Positions 15,608-25,129 are shown, numbered from the stretch's first letter. The stretch is DNA of 64,000 bases from DASVVT01 sp036386415 (GCA_036386415.1 DASVVT010000008.1:9105-73104); one strand, 5' to 3'. A program made the numbers and translations. The notes: generated from the letters alone by a model not told the origin.

Positions 15608-18043
15608 TTAGCCTCCGATGGCGTTGAAGATCAAAGGAAAAGTGCCCCACGTCTGCCCTCTGTGCTGTGGGCGAAAGCCGAAAAGGATGACGCGGCCACG
15701 ACCCATGGAGACCTCTGCGAGCGCGATGCGGCCTGCGATGCGGCTTTCGCCCGTGAGCCAGCCCGAACGAAGCAGATTCTTCTCCGCGTAGCGCGCGACG
15801 ACGTGCACGCGGTCTGCTGCTGCGGCGTCAGTCAACTCAAAGGCAGAGCTATGGATGAAGTATGCGTCTGCGGCGCGGGGCATGCCTCGCGTGATCGCGT
15901 GGGTCTTGTCGAGGTCGATGCGCAGGATCGAGCCGGGGCAGTAGAACTCGGATGCGCCGACGCCTTCAAGCACGTTGCGCAAAGGGAGATTGAAGCGCCT
16001 GGTCGCCAGTTCCGCCGCCGCGTCGAAACAGATGAGCGTGCCTCCTTCCTGGACGAAGCGGCGCAGGTTCTCGACGCCCGCCTCCGTGATGCCGCCCGTA
16101 AACTCTGCCGGATAACTCTTCGGCGCATTGCCTTCGACGATAGTCTTCATACGCTGCGAAGGCAGGATGATCACGTCGTAGAGGGCGCGCAGATTTCCGC
16201 GACGCATGTCAGCATCAAAGAGCGATTGGTAGGGCACGTTGAACGTGTCCAGAAGGAAGCGCGTCCAGCCCTCGTCCATAGAGGCCGCCCAGCTTTTATA
16301 GACGCCGAGCCGGACGGCGCGCTTGAAGGGGTTGGCGACGGGCGAAGCTTCGCCCTGCTGCAAGGCCAGGCCCAGATCGCGCCTGACTTCCGCGCTCGTC
16401 TGAATGAGCGTCAAGCGCCGCTCGGAAGCGCCTTCTTTGATCGTCATCAGTGGAATAGTCTCGACGCCCATCTGCATGGGCAGAGTCCAGCCCGCGACAT
16501 CGTAAGGTCGCTCCAGCTCACCTGTTGGTAATCGGCGCTGCGGGTAGACCTGTGGCTCGAACAGAGCCAGGACATTCGAGCGATAGGGCTGCGCCAGAAA
16601 GATTATGTAGCTGCCCGCAGGGGCTTCCTCCCATTTATCCAGCCCGGCGGCGCGCGTGACATGCAGCTCGCGCTCCAGCCTGTGTACTTCAACCCCTTGC
16701 CTGACGAGCGCGTCAATCAACTTTGCCACCGCCTCATCATTGCCCTGCCCGGCCGGAATGAGATAGGCCATCGGCTGCTCAAGGGCTGTCGATGGACGAA
16801 TGTTCGCGCGTCCAAGCTCGTAGAAGTTTCGCAGGTATTCGCCGCGATAGCGGGCTGCCGTTGAGAGGATGGAGCGCGCCGCCGCCAGCTCCATGTTGAG
16901 GATGTCGCGCGGATGCCACCACCCGCCGGGCCACGGATCGGGAAAGTTCCACGCAGGGTGGAGCGCGGAGTCCATCCCGCGCGCCTTCGCTTGAGCAAGC
17001 TCAGCGCGCATGACGTTGACGGGCGTCATGAGGTGGGCGCTCGCGGCTTCGGAGAGAATGCCTATGGAGTTGTGATAATAGGGCGCGGAGCGAAATCCTC
17101 CATGCCACCAAGTATCGTAGATGGCGTTTGTGATGACGCCGCGAAAGCCCGCCGCCTGAAGGTCTGCCGCGACCTTCGAGCCGATGACGCCGACCTGGCG
17201 GAGCAGCAGCGGCGCGATGTGCGGGTTCGCCGGATCATGAAAGGGCGGGATGAAAAAGCGAGCGCCGCTCGTGCCCTGCTGATGTACGTCGTAGATGATC
17301 TGCGGAAACCATTCTTTCCAGAGGATGCGCGTCACGAGTTGCGTCTCGCGCAGGTTGAGCATGAACCAGTCGCGGTTATCATCGTGCCCGGCGTAGGTGT
17401 GATAGAGCGTGGGCGGCGCGCTCCCTTCAAAGGGCGTGCCGAGCGTCTTGCGATACCAGTCCGCGACCATCTGTATGCCGTCAGGATTAGGGGAGGGAAT
17501 CAGAAGTAGAATCGTGTTGCGTAGAATCTCGCGCGTCTGCGCGTCCTCAGACGTGGCGAGCTGATATGCGAGCTGCATGGACATCTGCGAGGCGACCACT
17601 TCGTCCGAATGAATCGAGCACGAGACGACGACCACAGTCTTGCCTTCACCGAGGAGGCGTGCCAGCTCTGTTTCGCCCGTGATGGTGCGAGGGTCTGCCA
17701 GCCTGCGCTGAATCTCCCTGTACCGATCCAGGTCGCGAATGTTCTGAGGCGCGCTGATGAAAGCGACGATGAGGGGGCGTCCCCCGGTCGTCGTGCCGAT
17801 TGATTCGACAAGGAGGCGGTCGCTCGCTCTATCCAGAAGCTGAAAATAGTTTACAATCTCGCGCCAGTCTGCAATCGTACGGTCATCGCCGGGCGAGAAG
17901 CCCAGTACGGAGCGCGGGCTGGGGATCGCAGCCGCTGTAGTCTGGGTCTGGCGCGAACTCTCTGCGCGCGCCGCAAGCCCTGTGAAAGTGATGATCGGCG
18001 AGAAGGCGATAAAGAGAGAGATGGCGAGCGAATGACGATGCAT
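15608..18043 (-). CDS. Exported M14-family zinc carboxypeptidase-like protein
   Basis: An 811-residue protein with a signal peptide. It has a peptidase M14 domain over residues ~60-400: zinc ligands in SIHSDEVV (HxxE, near residue 143) and the third ligand in IYDVHQQG (near residue 251). The RDWFMLNLRET substrate-pocket segment lies between them. The C-terminal ~400 residues include a flavodoxin/glutamine-amidotransferase-like Rossmann part (YDVIILPSQRM, GGTLICFDAAAEL). That suggests an M14 peptidase fused to a non-catalytic domain, a layout common in Acidobacteriota and Gemmatimonadota. Probable role is periplasmic peptide degradation. Its first codons overlap those of the divergent plsC by 12 bases. 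Confidence 0.85.
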   Translation of the reverse strand: MHRHSLAISLFIAFSPIITFTGLAARAESSRQTQTTAAAIPSPRSVLGFSPGDDRTIADWREIVNYFQLLDRASDRLLVESIGTTTGGRPLIVAFISAPQNIRDLDRYREIQRRLADPRTITGETELARLLGEGKTVVVVSCSIHSDEVVASQMSMQLAYQLATSEDAQTREILRNTILLLIPSPNPDGIQMVADWYRKTLGTPFEGSAPPTLYHTYAGHDDNRDWFMLNLRETQLVTRILWKEWFPQIIYDVHQQGTSGARFFIPPFHDPANPHIAPLLLRQVGVIGSKVAADLQAAGFRGVITNAIYDTWWHGGFRSAPYYHNSIGILSEAASAHLMTPVNVMRAELAQAKARGMDSALHPAWNFPDPWPGGWWHPRDILNMELAAARSILSTAARYRGEYLRNFYELGRANIRPSTALEQPMAYLIPAGQGNDEAVAKLIDALVRQGVEVHRLERELHVTRAAGLDKWEEAPAGSYIIFLAQPYRSNVLALFEPQVYPQRRLPTGELERPYDVAGWTLPMQMGVETIPLMTIKEGASERRLTLIQTSAEVRRDLGLALQQGEASPVANPFKRAVRLGVYKSWAASMDEGWTRFLLDTFNVPYQSLFDADMRRGNLRALYDVIILPSQRMKTIVEGNAPKSYPAEFTGGITEAGVENLRRFVQEGGTLICFDAAAELATRRFNLPLRNVLEGVGASEFYCPGSILRIDLDKTHAITRGMPRAADAYFIHSSAFELTDAAAADRVHVVARYAEKNLLRSGWLTGESRIAGRIALAEVSMGRGRVILFGFRPQHRGQTWGTFPLIFNAIGG

Positions 18044-18874
18044 TCAGAAAATCCTTCGAGTGAATTGATTGACGGTGGAGACGCGATTGCCAAACCGCGC
18101 ACCGTGGAGTCTAACACAGAGGAGCACGGACGGCTCGGCGGGCGGCTGCTCTACTGGTGGTCTCACCTGGTCGCCGCGCTGCTGCTCTTGATCTTCGGGC
18201 CGCCCGCGATTCTCATCTCGTGGGCGGCCAGACATCGTGAGTGGGTCTATCCCTGGGCTCTCTGGGGCGGACGCCAGTGGCTGCGCCTGAGCGGCATGAA
18301 GGTGCGTGTGCGAGGGCGCGAGCATCTAGACCCGCGACAAACTTACGTCTTCATCTCGAATCACAGATCATACCTGGATACGGCGACGCTCTTCTGCCAC
18401 CTGGGACGACGCATAGGATTACTCGCCAAGAAGGAGCTGTTGAAGGTTCCGATCCTCGGTTACGGCATGGGCTACGTCAACATCATGGCGATTGATCGCT
18501 CCAACAGAGAGCGCGCCATTGAGACGGTGCAGGCGGCGACCGAGCGCATTCGCTCCGGCGTCTCGTTCGGCGTCTTTGCAGAGGGCACGCGGGCGCGCCC
18601 CGGCCACATGCTGCCCTTCAAGAAGGGCGCGTTCTACATGGCGATTGAAGCGGGCGTCTCAATCGTGCCGGTCGCGATGAAGAATACGGACGCGCTGATG
18701 GGCAAAGGAACCGGCGAGGCCAGGGCGGGCACCATCGAGATGGTGCTGCTTCCGCCCATCGAGACGGCAGGGCTGTCAACGGATGAAGATGTCGAGCGTC
18801 TCATACGCCAGGTGCACACGCGTATCGCCGAAGAACTCGGCCTGCAAAAAAAGGATGACGCGGAGATGAGATGA
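18032..18874 (+). CDS. plsC: 1-acyl-sn-glycerol-3-phosphate acyltransferase
   Basis: A 280-residue membrane-associated acyltransferase of phospholipid synthesis. A hydrophobic segment (LVAALLLLIFGPPAILISWA) is followed by the catalytic HX4D motif in SNHRSYLDTA (residues ~109-118). The substrate-binding FAEGTRARPG and the VPVAMKNTD block come next. The N-terminus is hydrophilic and the exact start is uncertain (18032 or 18038). The gene diverges from the M14 peptidase with overlapping starts, so promoters must lie inside each other's coding region. Confidence 0.9.
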   Translation: MTMHSENPSSELIDGGDAIAKPRTVESNTEEHGRLGGRLLYWWSHLVAALLLLIFGPPAILISWAARHREWVYPWALWGGRQWLRLSGMKVRVRGREHLDPRQTYVFISNHRSYLDTATLFCHLGRRIGLLAKKELLKVPILGYGMGYVNIMAIDRSNRERAIETVQAATERIRSGVSFGVFAEGTRARPGHMLPFKKGAFYMAIEAGVSIVPVAMKNTDALMGKGTGEARAGTIEMVLLPPIETAGLSTDEDVERLIRQVHTRIAEELGLQKKDDAEMR

Positions 18875-18938
18875 GCTGAAGCCTGCTATGAGAGAGCAGG
18901 CCGCTCGTCGCGGCGGGAAAAATCAGAGCCTGTGGCGA

Positions 18939-19766
18939 TTAAGGTTTCGGCTTGGGCTGCGGCGTCTCTTCATTCTCTTTTTCCGCCTCGAGGATTCTCA
19001 CTTTACCGCGCAGGCGCTCGTAGTCTGTAAAGCGTATGCGCAGGCGAACGTGAATCACCTGGCCTGTCTTCAGCACCAGTTGTTCGTCTGCATAGGTGTA
19101 GCTGGGAAACCAGTAGCGCCCGTCGATCTGCTCGCGATAATACTCGAAAGTGGGAAAGCGCTCATTGCCCTCCGGGACGCCCTTGCCGCGCGCCTTCACG
19201 ATCTGCATGTCGCGGTCGTCCACCCAGATACGCCCCTGAAAGAAACGTCCCCCGGAGCTGCTGCCCGGCAGCACCTTCGGCCCCGTGTCGAAGACGTGTG
19301 TATCTATCTCGTCGATGCGCTCTTTGCCGACATAGGTGAAGCTGTAGAGGCCGATCCTGGCCGGTTCGAGCACGAAGGTCTGTATGGTGCCGAGGTCGTC
19401 CAGATCATTCTGCGAGGGGGCGAGCGTAGGCATCGGGAAGAAAACGATCTTCTCAAAGATGTTGCCGCTGTCATCAAAGGTGAAGTTTGAGATGCGGTGA
19501 TACTCGCCCGCGATCTGCCCGCCGAAGCCTATAAGCTGAACGACCGCATCGCGCTTAAAACCATAATTATTGAGTTCACGTCGAAACTCCGTCTCTTTGG
19601 TCGTGAGCGCGCGAATAATCTGTTCGACATCAACGCCCGGACGAGAAAGCGTTGCCGTCGTGCTGCTGCTACTACTGCCGCTTTGCGCCAGCGCCGACGG
19701 GTTTGGCACAGAACAGACGAGAGAAAAGAGTACCAGAGCGAAGATCGATGTGAGAAAACGTTTCAT
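18939..19766 (-). CDS. Secreted protein of unknown function, paralogue A
   Basis: A ~275-residue protein with a signal peptide (LTSIFALVLFSLVCSVPNPSALA). The rest is rich in beta strands. It has conserved blocks GRIWVDDRDMQIVKARGKGV, PEGNERFPTFEYYREQ and DGRYWFPSYTYADE that recall outer-membrane lipoprotein-sorting (LolA/LolB-like) folds. That assignment is only an impression. The next gene upstream (20172-21023) is a clear paralogue with the same blocks. ATG at 19766 is chosen because it precedes the signal peptide. Confidence 0.7.
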   Translation of the reverse strand: MKRFLTSIFALVLFSLVCSVPNPSALAQSGSSSSSTTATLSRPGVDVEQIIRALTTKETEFRRELNNYGFKRDAVVQLIGFGGQIAGEYHRISNFTFDDSGNIFEKIVFFPMPTLAPSQNDLDDLGTIQTFVLEPARIGLYSFTYVGKERIDEIDTHVFDTGPKVLPGSSSGGRFFQGRIWVDDRDMQIVKARGKGVPEGNERFPTFEYYREQIDGRYWFPSYTYADEQLVLKTGQVIHVRLRIRFTDYERLRGKVRILEAEKENEETPQPKPKP

Positions 19767-19910
19767 GGCGATTCCGGTTAAAGCGGTTAAGTTAGAGTTG
19801 GTGACGGGTACAAAACTCCGGCTCGCCGGATAAAGCCGGGAACTAGGGTACACAGGGAGTATAACAGGGGCGGGCGAATAGCTCTAACCGGGCACGTTCA
19901 CGAGTAGAGC

Positions 19911-20034
19911 CCTCATGTGATTGGTGCTCTGTGCCGCCTCTCTCGTCCTGCGGTGGCGAGTGTCTGTAGGAGTTGATTCACCACCGCAGACCCGAGAGAA
20001 CACGGAGGGGGCACAGAGAGTTGAGCTGAAACCA
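19911..20034. repeat. Dispersed element, CACAGAG family, copy 1
   Basis: A 124-base element starting cctcatgtgattggtgctct and ending ttgagctgaaacca. Internal arms pair imperfectly (gctctgtgcc against ggcacagag; ctctctcg against cgagagaa). It is very similar end to end to 45263-45398, so it behaves like a dispersed repeat. The rest of this 405-base gap (20035-20171) shows nothing recognisable. Confidence 0.7.
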
Positions 20035-20171
20035 GAACAGTACTGGTTCACGGAAGTTCGGCTATGCTTTAGGCTGGCAAAAGGTCACAAACCCCTTTGA
20101 GCCTCTGAAAACTCTGACGCCGCCAACGCGGATCGAGGACGCTCCGGCGCTGCCCGTGAGGGGCTTTGTCT

Positions 20172-21023
20172 CTAGGGCTTGGGCTTCGCAGGCGACGGCG
20201 TTGGTTCGGCCTCCGGCTCTGTTCCAGGCTCTGTGTCCTCTATGATCTTCACGTCGCTGCGGAAGCGCCTGTACTCCGTATAGCGCACCGTCATGCGTAC
20301 GTGTATGGTCTGACCATCTGGAAATTCTAACTCCTCATCAGCAGACGTGTAGGTGGGAAACCAGAAGCGACCGTCGATCTGTTCGCGGTATGTCTCAAAA
20401 GTGGGAAAACGCTGCTTCCCCTCAGGGACGCCCTTACCCTTCACCTTGACGATCTGCAAATCACGATCATCTATCCAGATGCGTCCCTTAAAAAAGCGCT
20501 CGCTGACCCTTTTCGGCAACACCTTTGGCGCGACATCGAACACATACAGGTCTAATTCGTCAATATGCTCCTTGCCGACATAGGTGAAGTTATATTGATT
20601 GATCTTGGTCGTCTCAAGCGCATAGGGCTGAATGCCGCCCAGGTCGTCTAGGTCTTCATTAGAAATCTCTATTTCCTTCAGCGTCGGAGCCGGGAAGAAG
20701 TTGATCTTCTCAAAACGTTGACCCTGATCGTCGAAGGTAAACTGCGACACGCGGTGGTACTCGCCAGTGATTTGACCTCCAAACCCGATGGTCTGGATAA
20801 GCGCATCCCGCTTGAAGACATAATTGTTGAGCGCCTGGCGGAATTCAGTCTCCTTGGCCGCGACGGCGCTAATAATCTGGCTGACATTGACAGGAGCAAC
20901 CCCCTTGGTCACACCTGTAGAAACATCCGTCTTAGCCTGCGCGAATGCCTTTCCATATGGCCCAACGCAGAAGAGAGAAAACACCGCCACGGCAAAGCTT
21001 GAGATAAACAGACTCTTCATCAT
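20172..21023 (-). CDS. Secreted protein of unknown function, paralogue B
   Basis: A ~283-residue paralogue of the gene at 18939-19766. Shared blocks are VSQIISAVAAKETEFRQALN, GEYHRVSQFTFDDQG, GRIWIDDRDLQIVKVKGKGV and DGRFWFPTYTSADEE. It has a signal peptide (FISSFAVAVFSLFCVGPYGKAFA) and a Glu/Pro-rich C-terminal tail. Start at the ATGATG (21023/21020) before the signal. Function unknown. Both copies keep the same domain order, so this is a duplication with divergence, separated by a dispersed repeat element. Confidence 0.7.
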   Translation of the reverse strand: MMKSLFISSFAVAVFSLFCVGPYGKAFAQAKTDVSTGVTKGVAPVNVSQIISAVAAKETEFRQALNNYVFKRDALIQTIGFGGQITGEYHRVSQFTFDDQGQRFEKINFFPAPTLKEIEISNEDLDDLGGIQPYALETTKINQYNFTYVGKEHIDELDLYVFDVAPKVLPKRVSERFFKGRIWIDDRDLQIVKVKGKGVPEGKQRFPTFETYREQIDGRFWFPTYTSADEELEFPDGQTIHVRMTVRYTEYRRFRSDVKIIEDTEPGTEPEAEPTPSPAKPKP

Positions 21024-21370
21024 GGTTCGCTCTTTCGTTAAGATAAATACGGCTCGTTTTGAATCAAGAAAGAATAACGCCGCCTGGCTTCGACTGAAAC
21101 TGAGACGCAAACTCATCAGATGCCTGACCTGTCCCTGAATGTTGCCATCCTTCGAAAACAGCAGCCAGCAGCCGGTAAATAAAAAAACGCGCCGGGTATC
21201 GGCTGTCTACTATAACTGAGGGAATGAGCATTCTACAGCAGCGACGGATTTTCTTTTTTTACTGCCTACTGGCTACTGACTACTGACTACTCGAATATGC
21301 TATACTGTCGCTCAGCCGTTGTTCGCCTCGCCTGCATTGTTGACAAAATTTTCCGCCCCTTAAGACTTTG
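21024..21370. other. Intergenic region before the TPR-sigma-54 activator
   Basis: This holds a single arm (21251-21293) of the CAGTAG repeat family (tactgcctactggctactga) with no matching second arm. A TATACT-like -10 lies near 21300, but no convincing -35 was found. Confidence 0.4.
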
Positions 21371-24300
21371 ATGATGCAAACCTTAACCAATCAGAGCCCC
21401 CCCGTCGATAGACTCATTCGTGCTCATAGAAGCATCGAGCGAGGCGATCTGGCGGGCGCGCAAAAGCTCCTGCTTGATCTGATTAAAGAGGGCGCGGATC
21501 ACCCCTTGAGTGAGCGAGGTGTGGAGGCGCGCGTCACCCTCGCAGAAGTTTACGAAGGGCTAGGCCGTAATGATGATGCGGGCGAAGTGCTGGCTCCCTT
21601 TGATGTCCATGCCCTGGACGGTTTTACGCAGCACCTGCGCGGTCTGCTCCTGCTCGCCTTCGGCTCACGCGCTTACTGGCAGAACGACTTTACGCGCTCG
21701 GTGACGCTGCTCAACCGCGCCCGCGAGGTTCTTGAGCCGACGGGCGACTCCGCCAATCTGGCGCGCGCCTATCATTGCCTGGGACGCGCCTACTGGTCGC
21801 TCGACGAACAGGCTCTGGCGCGCGAGCACTACGAGATCGCCATCGAGTGGGGAAGGCGCGCGCGTAAAGATCGTGCGCTCGCCATCTCCTACATGAACCT
21901 AGGGCTGGTCGCGCGTCACGAAGGCGACCTGGACGAGGCGGGGATGTGTTATCGCCGCGCCCTGCGCCTTCTCAGTCACACCGCAGATGAGATCAGCCGC
22001 GCGCGCCTGCAAAATAATCTGGGCGTGATGCTGCTCTACCAGGGCAACTTTTACGAGGCGGCGAATTCGTCGCGCCGCGCTCTGGAGCACCTCGTAGGCT
22101 TTCATAACGACCTGTTGATGGGCATGGTCTACAACAATCTGGCGCTGGTCTCTACTTATACGGGCGAGTGGGCGCTGGCCGAAAGCTACGTGCAGCAGGC
22201 TTTAGGAATCGCGCGTCAAAGCGAGGATCAGTTGAGCGAGGCCAGATATACGGAGACGCTCGGCGCTCTGCGCGCGCATCAGGGGCGCGTGCAGGAGGCC
22301 AACGAGCTGCTGCGCACGGCGCTGGTGCGCGCCAGAGAGTTTAGTAGTAAGAAGGATGAGACGCAGACTCTGCTCTCGCTCGCCAAGCTCTGGCTCATGG
22401 CGCGCAACACTCACCTGTCGCTCACCTATGCGCGCAATGCGCGCGACCTGGCGCGCGAAGTCAACGACGAGCGGATGGCGTCTGAGGCGGCGCTTTTGAT
22501 GGTCGAAGGCTACAGACGCAGCGACAAGTGGATGCCCGCAGAGGATTGGGCGGCGATTGCGCAGGCCGAGCTGGAACGCCTTCCGTACCCGTACCTGGAT
22601 GCCCTGCTGCAACGCAACGTCGCGAATTTCGTCTCGCGGCGGCGCGACCCTTCGCGCGGCGAGCGCCTTTTCCAGCAGGCCGAAGAGGCTTTCCGCTCGA
22701 TGAACGCCGCTTACCAGGTGGCCGTGACCGTCTTTGAGCACGCCGAGAGCTTGTTGCGACGCGGCGAGTATGCATCCGCGCACGAGCGCTTTCAAGAGGC
22801 TGCCGGGCAGTTTCGCACCCTCGGCGCTGAGCTGGACATAGAGCGCGCCGATGGCGAAGCACGCCGCGCAGCCGAACGCATGGCTGCCTGGCAGGTTGCG
22901 CCCGCACCCTCCATCAACCTGATCCCGCCGGACGTGGCCCCACTCATCATGCAGGTCTTGAACGCCGCGAGCGGGCGCGAGCGCCTCCTGCGCGAACTGA
23001 TGTTTGCGGCGAAAACGGCGCTCGCCGCCGATGGCGCTGCCGTTTTTGCAGTTGACGACGACGGGCAGCTCTACGCGCAGGCCAGCATCGACCTGGACGA
23101 AACGGGACGGGCGCGCGGGGCGGCAGCCGTCACCAAGCACCTTGCGGCAAAGGAGCCGGGCGCGCAGGCTGCAACTTCAGGGGAAGTCGGGACGTTGAGG
23201 ATGCAGACGACTCCGCGCGCGACGCAAGACGAGCATTGCCGCACGCTCGGCGCGCGCCGCAACGGGGGCGCTTTCGTCCTCTACCTGCATGCGCCAGCGC
23301 CTTTGTCCGACCGTCGCTCGGAGATTCTGGACGTGCTCGTCGGCTCAGCCCGGCTGGCGCTACAGATGATAGACATGCGCACGGATATGCGACGCGCGCG
23401 CCCCTTCAACGCCATAGCGTTGCCGAGCGCTTCGGGTCTCTTCCCGAACCTCATCGCCACCAGCTTTGCGATGCGCGACGTGCTGGCGCGCATGGAGCGA
23501 CTGAAGGATTCGGATGCCACGGTCTTAATCCTGGGCGAGAGCGGGACGGGCAAAGAGGTCGTCGCGCGCGCGCTGCACGAAGAGAGCCCGCGCCGGGAAA
23601 AAACCTTTCTTCCCTTTAACTGTACGGCGGCACCGCGCGAGCTGGTCGAAAGCCAGCTCTTCGGCCACCGGCGCGGCACTTTCACAGGAGCCATCAACGA
23701 TCAACGCGGCATCATCCGCGCAGCCGAAGGCGGGACGCTCTTTCTGGACGAGATCGGCGACCTCTCGCTCGAAGTGCAGCCCAAGCTGCTGCGCTTTTTG
23801 CAGGGCGGCGAGATCATGCCGCTCGGTGAGGCTCCGCGCAAAGTCAACGTCCGCGTCATCTGTGCGACCAATCGAGACCTCGAACGAGACGTGCGCGAGG
23901 GGCGCTTTCGAGAAGACCTCTTCTATCGCCTCAACACGTTCGTCATTAAAGTACCGCCTTTGCGCGAACGCCCCGAAGACATTCCGCTTTTGGCCTCCTA
24001 TTATTTCGAGGAGACATGCCGTCGCAACAACCGACATCTCGCCGGGATCACGCCCGAGGCGATGGGCTACCTGACGCGCTACCTGTGGCCCGGCAACGTG
24101 CGCCAGCTCCGCAGCGAGATCGAGCGCATCGTCGTCTTCGCCGAAGACGGACAATCCGTTGGAGCCGAGTCGCTCTCGCCCGACATCTTGCGTGCGGCTG
24201 CGACGCCTGCGCCCGTGCGCTTTCACCTGGATTTCTCCAAGCCCGTCAACTTCAAGGAGATCATGCTGGAAGTGGAGCGGCAACTGCTCTCCGAGGCACT

Positions 24301-24439
24301 CGCACGTCATGGCGGTAACGCCACGCGCGCCGCCGAGCTGCTCGGCCTGCGCAGGCAAACGCTCAACTACAAGCTGAATAAGCTCAACATCGGCCACCCC
24401 GATTTGAACTTGAGCAGCGACGAAGAATCTCACAACTAA
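21371..24439 (+). CDS. TPR-GAF-like-AAA+ sigma-54 activator with Fis-type DNA-binding domain
   Basis: A 1022-residue enhancer-binding protein. Residues ~1-510 are at least ten tetratricopeptide-like repeats (for example RAYHCLGRAYWSLDEQALAR, YMNLGLVARHEGDLDEA). Residues ~540-680 look GAF-like. The sigma-54 interaction domain starts near 695: Walker A GESGTGKE (~721), the sigma-54 contact loop as GTFTGA instead of the usual GAFTGA (~769), and Walker B GGTLFLDEIGDL (~787). WPGNVRQLRSEIERI follows. A Fis-type helix-turn-helix (GGNATRAAELLGLRRQTLNYKL) ends the protein. There is no receiver domain, so the TPR/GAF part probably senses a protein or ligand. It lies directly upstream of a -24/-12 promoter and a small secreted peptide, which it may control. 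Confidence 0.92.
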   Translation: MMQTLTNQSPPVDRLIRAHRSIERGDLAGAQKLLLDLIKEGADHPLSERGVEARVTLAEVYEGLGRNDDAGEVLAPFDVHALDGFTQHLRGLLLLAFGSRAYWQNDFTRSVTLLNRAREVLEPTGDSANLARAYHCLGRAYWSLDEQALAREHYEIAIEWGRRARKDRALAISYMNLGLVARHEGDLDEAGMCYRRALRLLSHTADEISRARLQNNLGVMLLYQGNFYEAANSSRRALEHLVGFHNDLLMGMVYNNLALVSTYTGEWALAESYVQQALGIARQSEDQLSEARYTETLGALRAHQGRVQEANELLRTALVRAREFSSKKDETQTLLSLAKLWLMARNTHLSLTYARNARDLAREVNDERMASEAALLMVEGYRRSDKWMPAEDWAAIAQAELERLPYPYLDALLQRNVANFVSRRRDPSRGERLFQQAEEAFRSMNAAYQVAVTVFEHAESLLRRGEYASAHERFQEAAGQFRTLGAELDIERADGEARRAAERMAAWQVAPAPSINLIPPDVAPLIMQVLNAASGRERLLRELMFAAKTALAADGAAVFAVDDDGQLYAQASIDLDETGRARGAAAVTKHLAAKEPGAQAATSGEVGTLRMQTTPRATQDEHCRTLGARRNGGAFVLYLHAPAPLSDRRSEILDVLVGSARLALQMIDMRTDMRRARPFNAIALPSASGLFPNLIATSFAMRDVLARMERLKDSDATVLILGESGTGKEVVARALHEESPRREKTFLPFNCTAAPRELVESQLFGHRRGTFTGAINDQRGIIRAAEGGTLFLDEIGDLSLEVQPKLLRFLQGGEIMPLGEAPRKVNVRVICATNRDLERDVREGRFREDLFYRLNTFVIKVPPLRERPEDIPLLASYYFEETCRRNNRHLAGITPEAMGYLTRYLWPGNVRQLRSEIERIVVFAEDGQSVGAESLSPDILRAAATPAPVRFHLDFSKPVNFKEIMLEVERQLLSEALARHGGNATRAAELLGLRRQTLNYKLNKLNIGHPDLNLSSDEESHN

Positions 24440-24441
24440 CA

Positions 24442-24459
24442 GCGCAAAAAATTTTGCGC
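24442..24459. terminator. Short hairpin after the activator gene
   Basis: gcgcaaaa and ttttgcgc pair with two bases between, starting three bases after the stop. It is a weak terminator candidate. Confidence 0.35.
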
Positions 24460-24648
24460 CTCTCGCAAAATCTCCCTCGTCCACCTAAACCACTGAAACT
24501 TGCAGGCTTAATCTCTTCGCGCCCTTGGCCTGCGTGCGCGCGCCCCGCAAAATTCCTGTCACTTTTAATCACCGGTTCGGCCAGCGCCTCTTCGTAAAGC
24601 CACGGTTTTATTGGGCCAGAGACGGAAACGGCACTCTCGCCCGGCCTC

Positions 24649-24663
24649 TGGCACAGTCCTTGT
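24649..24663 (+). promoter_or_regulatory. Sigma-54 (-24/-12) promoter
   Basis: TGGCAC, five bases, then TTGT matches the RpoN consensus TGGCAC-N5-TTGC at every position but the last, with exact GG-N10-G spacing. Initiation would be near 24675, about 90 bases before the small peptide gene. A gccagag (24615-24621) / ctctggc (24646-24652) inverted repeat overlaps the -24 element. The promoter lies 210 bases after a sigma-54 activator gene. Confidence 0.75.
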
Positions 24664-24766
24664 TAAGAGTAGGGATTGATAGCGACGGGCAGGTCGCTAT
24701 TCACAAAGTCTTTCGAGTACCTGATTAACTAAGCTAAAAACTTTCGCTCGTGAGGGGAACCGGATA

Positions 24767-24955
24767 ATGAAGAGGATTAAAAAACTGATAGGCATTGTTT
24801 TGCTGGCGCTCGTAGTGAGCCTTGGCACACCGCAAGCGTTTGCTGCTGATGGGACTGCGGAATCTCCGGGCGTCACTGCTCCAACTAATGGGACCGCGGA
24901 GTCTCCCGGCATCGTGGTTATCATCCTTGATTATCTAGCCTTGATGCTGAGCTAG
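24767..24955 (+). CDS. Small secreted repeat peptide, unknown function
   Basis: 62 residues from an ATG with an ideal GAGGGG site nine bases upstream. Residues 1-26 form a signal peptide (basic start, IGIVLLALVVSLGTPQAFA). The mature ~36 residues contain two copies of GTAESPG separated by eight residues, then a very hydrophobic C-terminus (IVVIILDYLALMLS). The DNA of the two repeats differs only at synonymous third positions (act/acc, gaa/gag, ccg/ccc), which argues for selection on the protein. There is no Cys, no double-Gly leader and no family I recognise. The gene is downstream of a -24/-12 promoter and flanked by a sigma-54 activator and a degenerate activator-like gene. It may be a signal or structural peptide; this is inference. 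Confidence 0.75.
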   Translation: MKRIKKLIGIVLLALVVSLGTPQAFAADGTAESPGVTAPTNGTAESPGIVVIILDYLALMLS

Positions 24956-24984
24956 TTCTTAAAATTGATTCGGTGGTTTAGCCG

Positions 24985-25044
24985 CAGGGGCTTTGGATCG
25001 GTCACGATCCTTCCGGCTTCAACACAGATTTCGAAAAGCCCCTG
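24985..25044. terminator. Structured hairpin after the small peptide gene
   Basis: The outer stem caggggcttt (24985-24994) pairs with aaagcccctg (25035-25044). Inside it, ggatcg-gtca-cgatcc is a perfect 6-bp hairpin. It could terminate the peptide transcript or process it from the downstream gene. No T run follows. Confidence 0.5.
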
Positions 25045-25129
25045 ACGTGTCAGCTAACTCGATCTGCCTCGCTTGCGTCACACACAGATCGTCAACCTTG
25101 TTATCCTCGCTATTTTTGGGTTTCTTACT

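Noticed and set aside
22202..23140. 312-codon open frame antisense to the TPR activator gene
   Set aside because: It mirrors the high GC and codon bias of the real gene; the plus-strand product has clear domains and the antisense product has none.
23525..24484. 319-codon open frame antisense to the AAA+ part of the same activator
   Set aside because: It overlaps the conserved sigma-54 domain on the other strand and has no recognisable motif.
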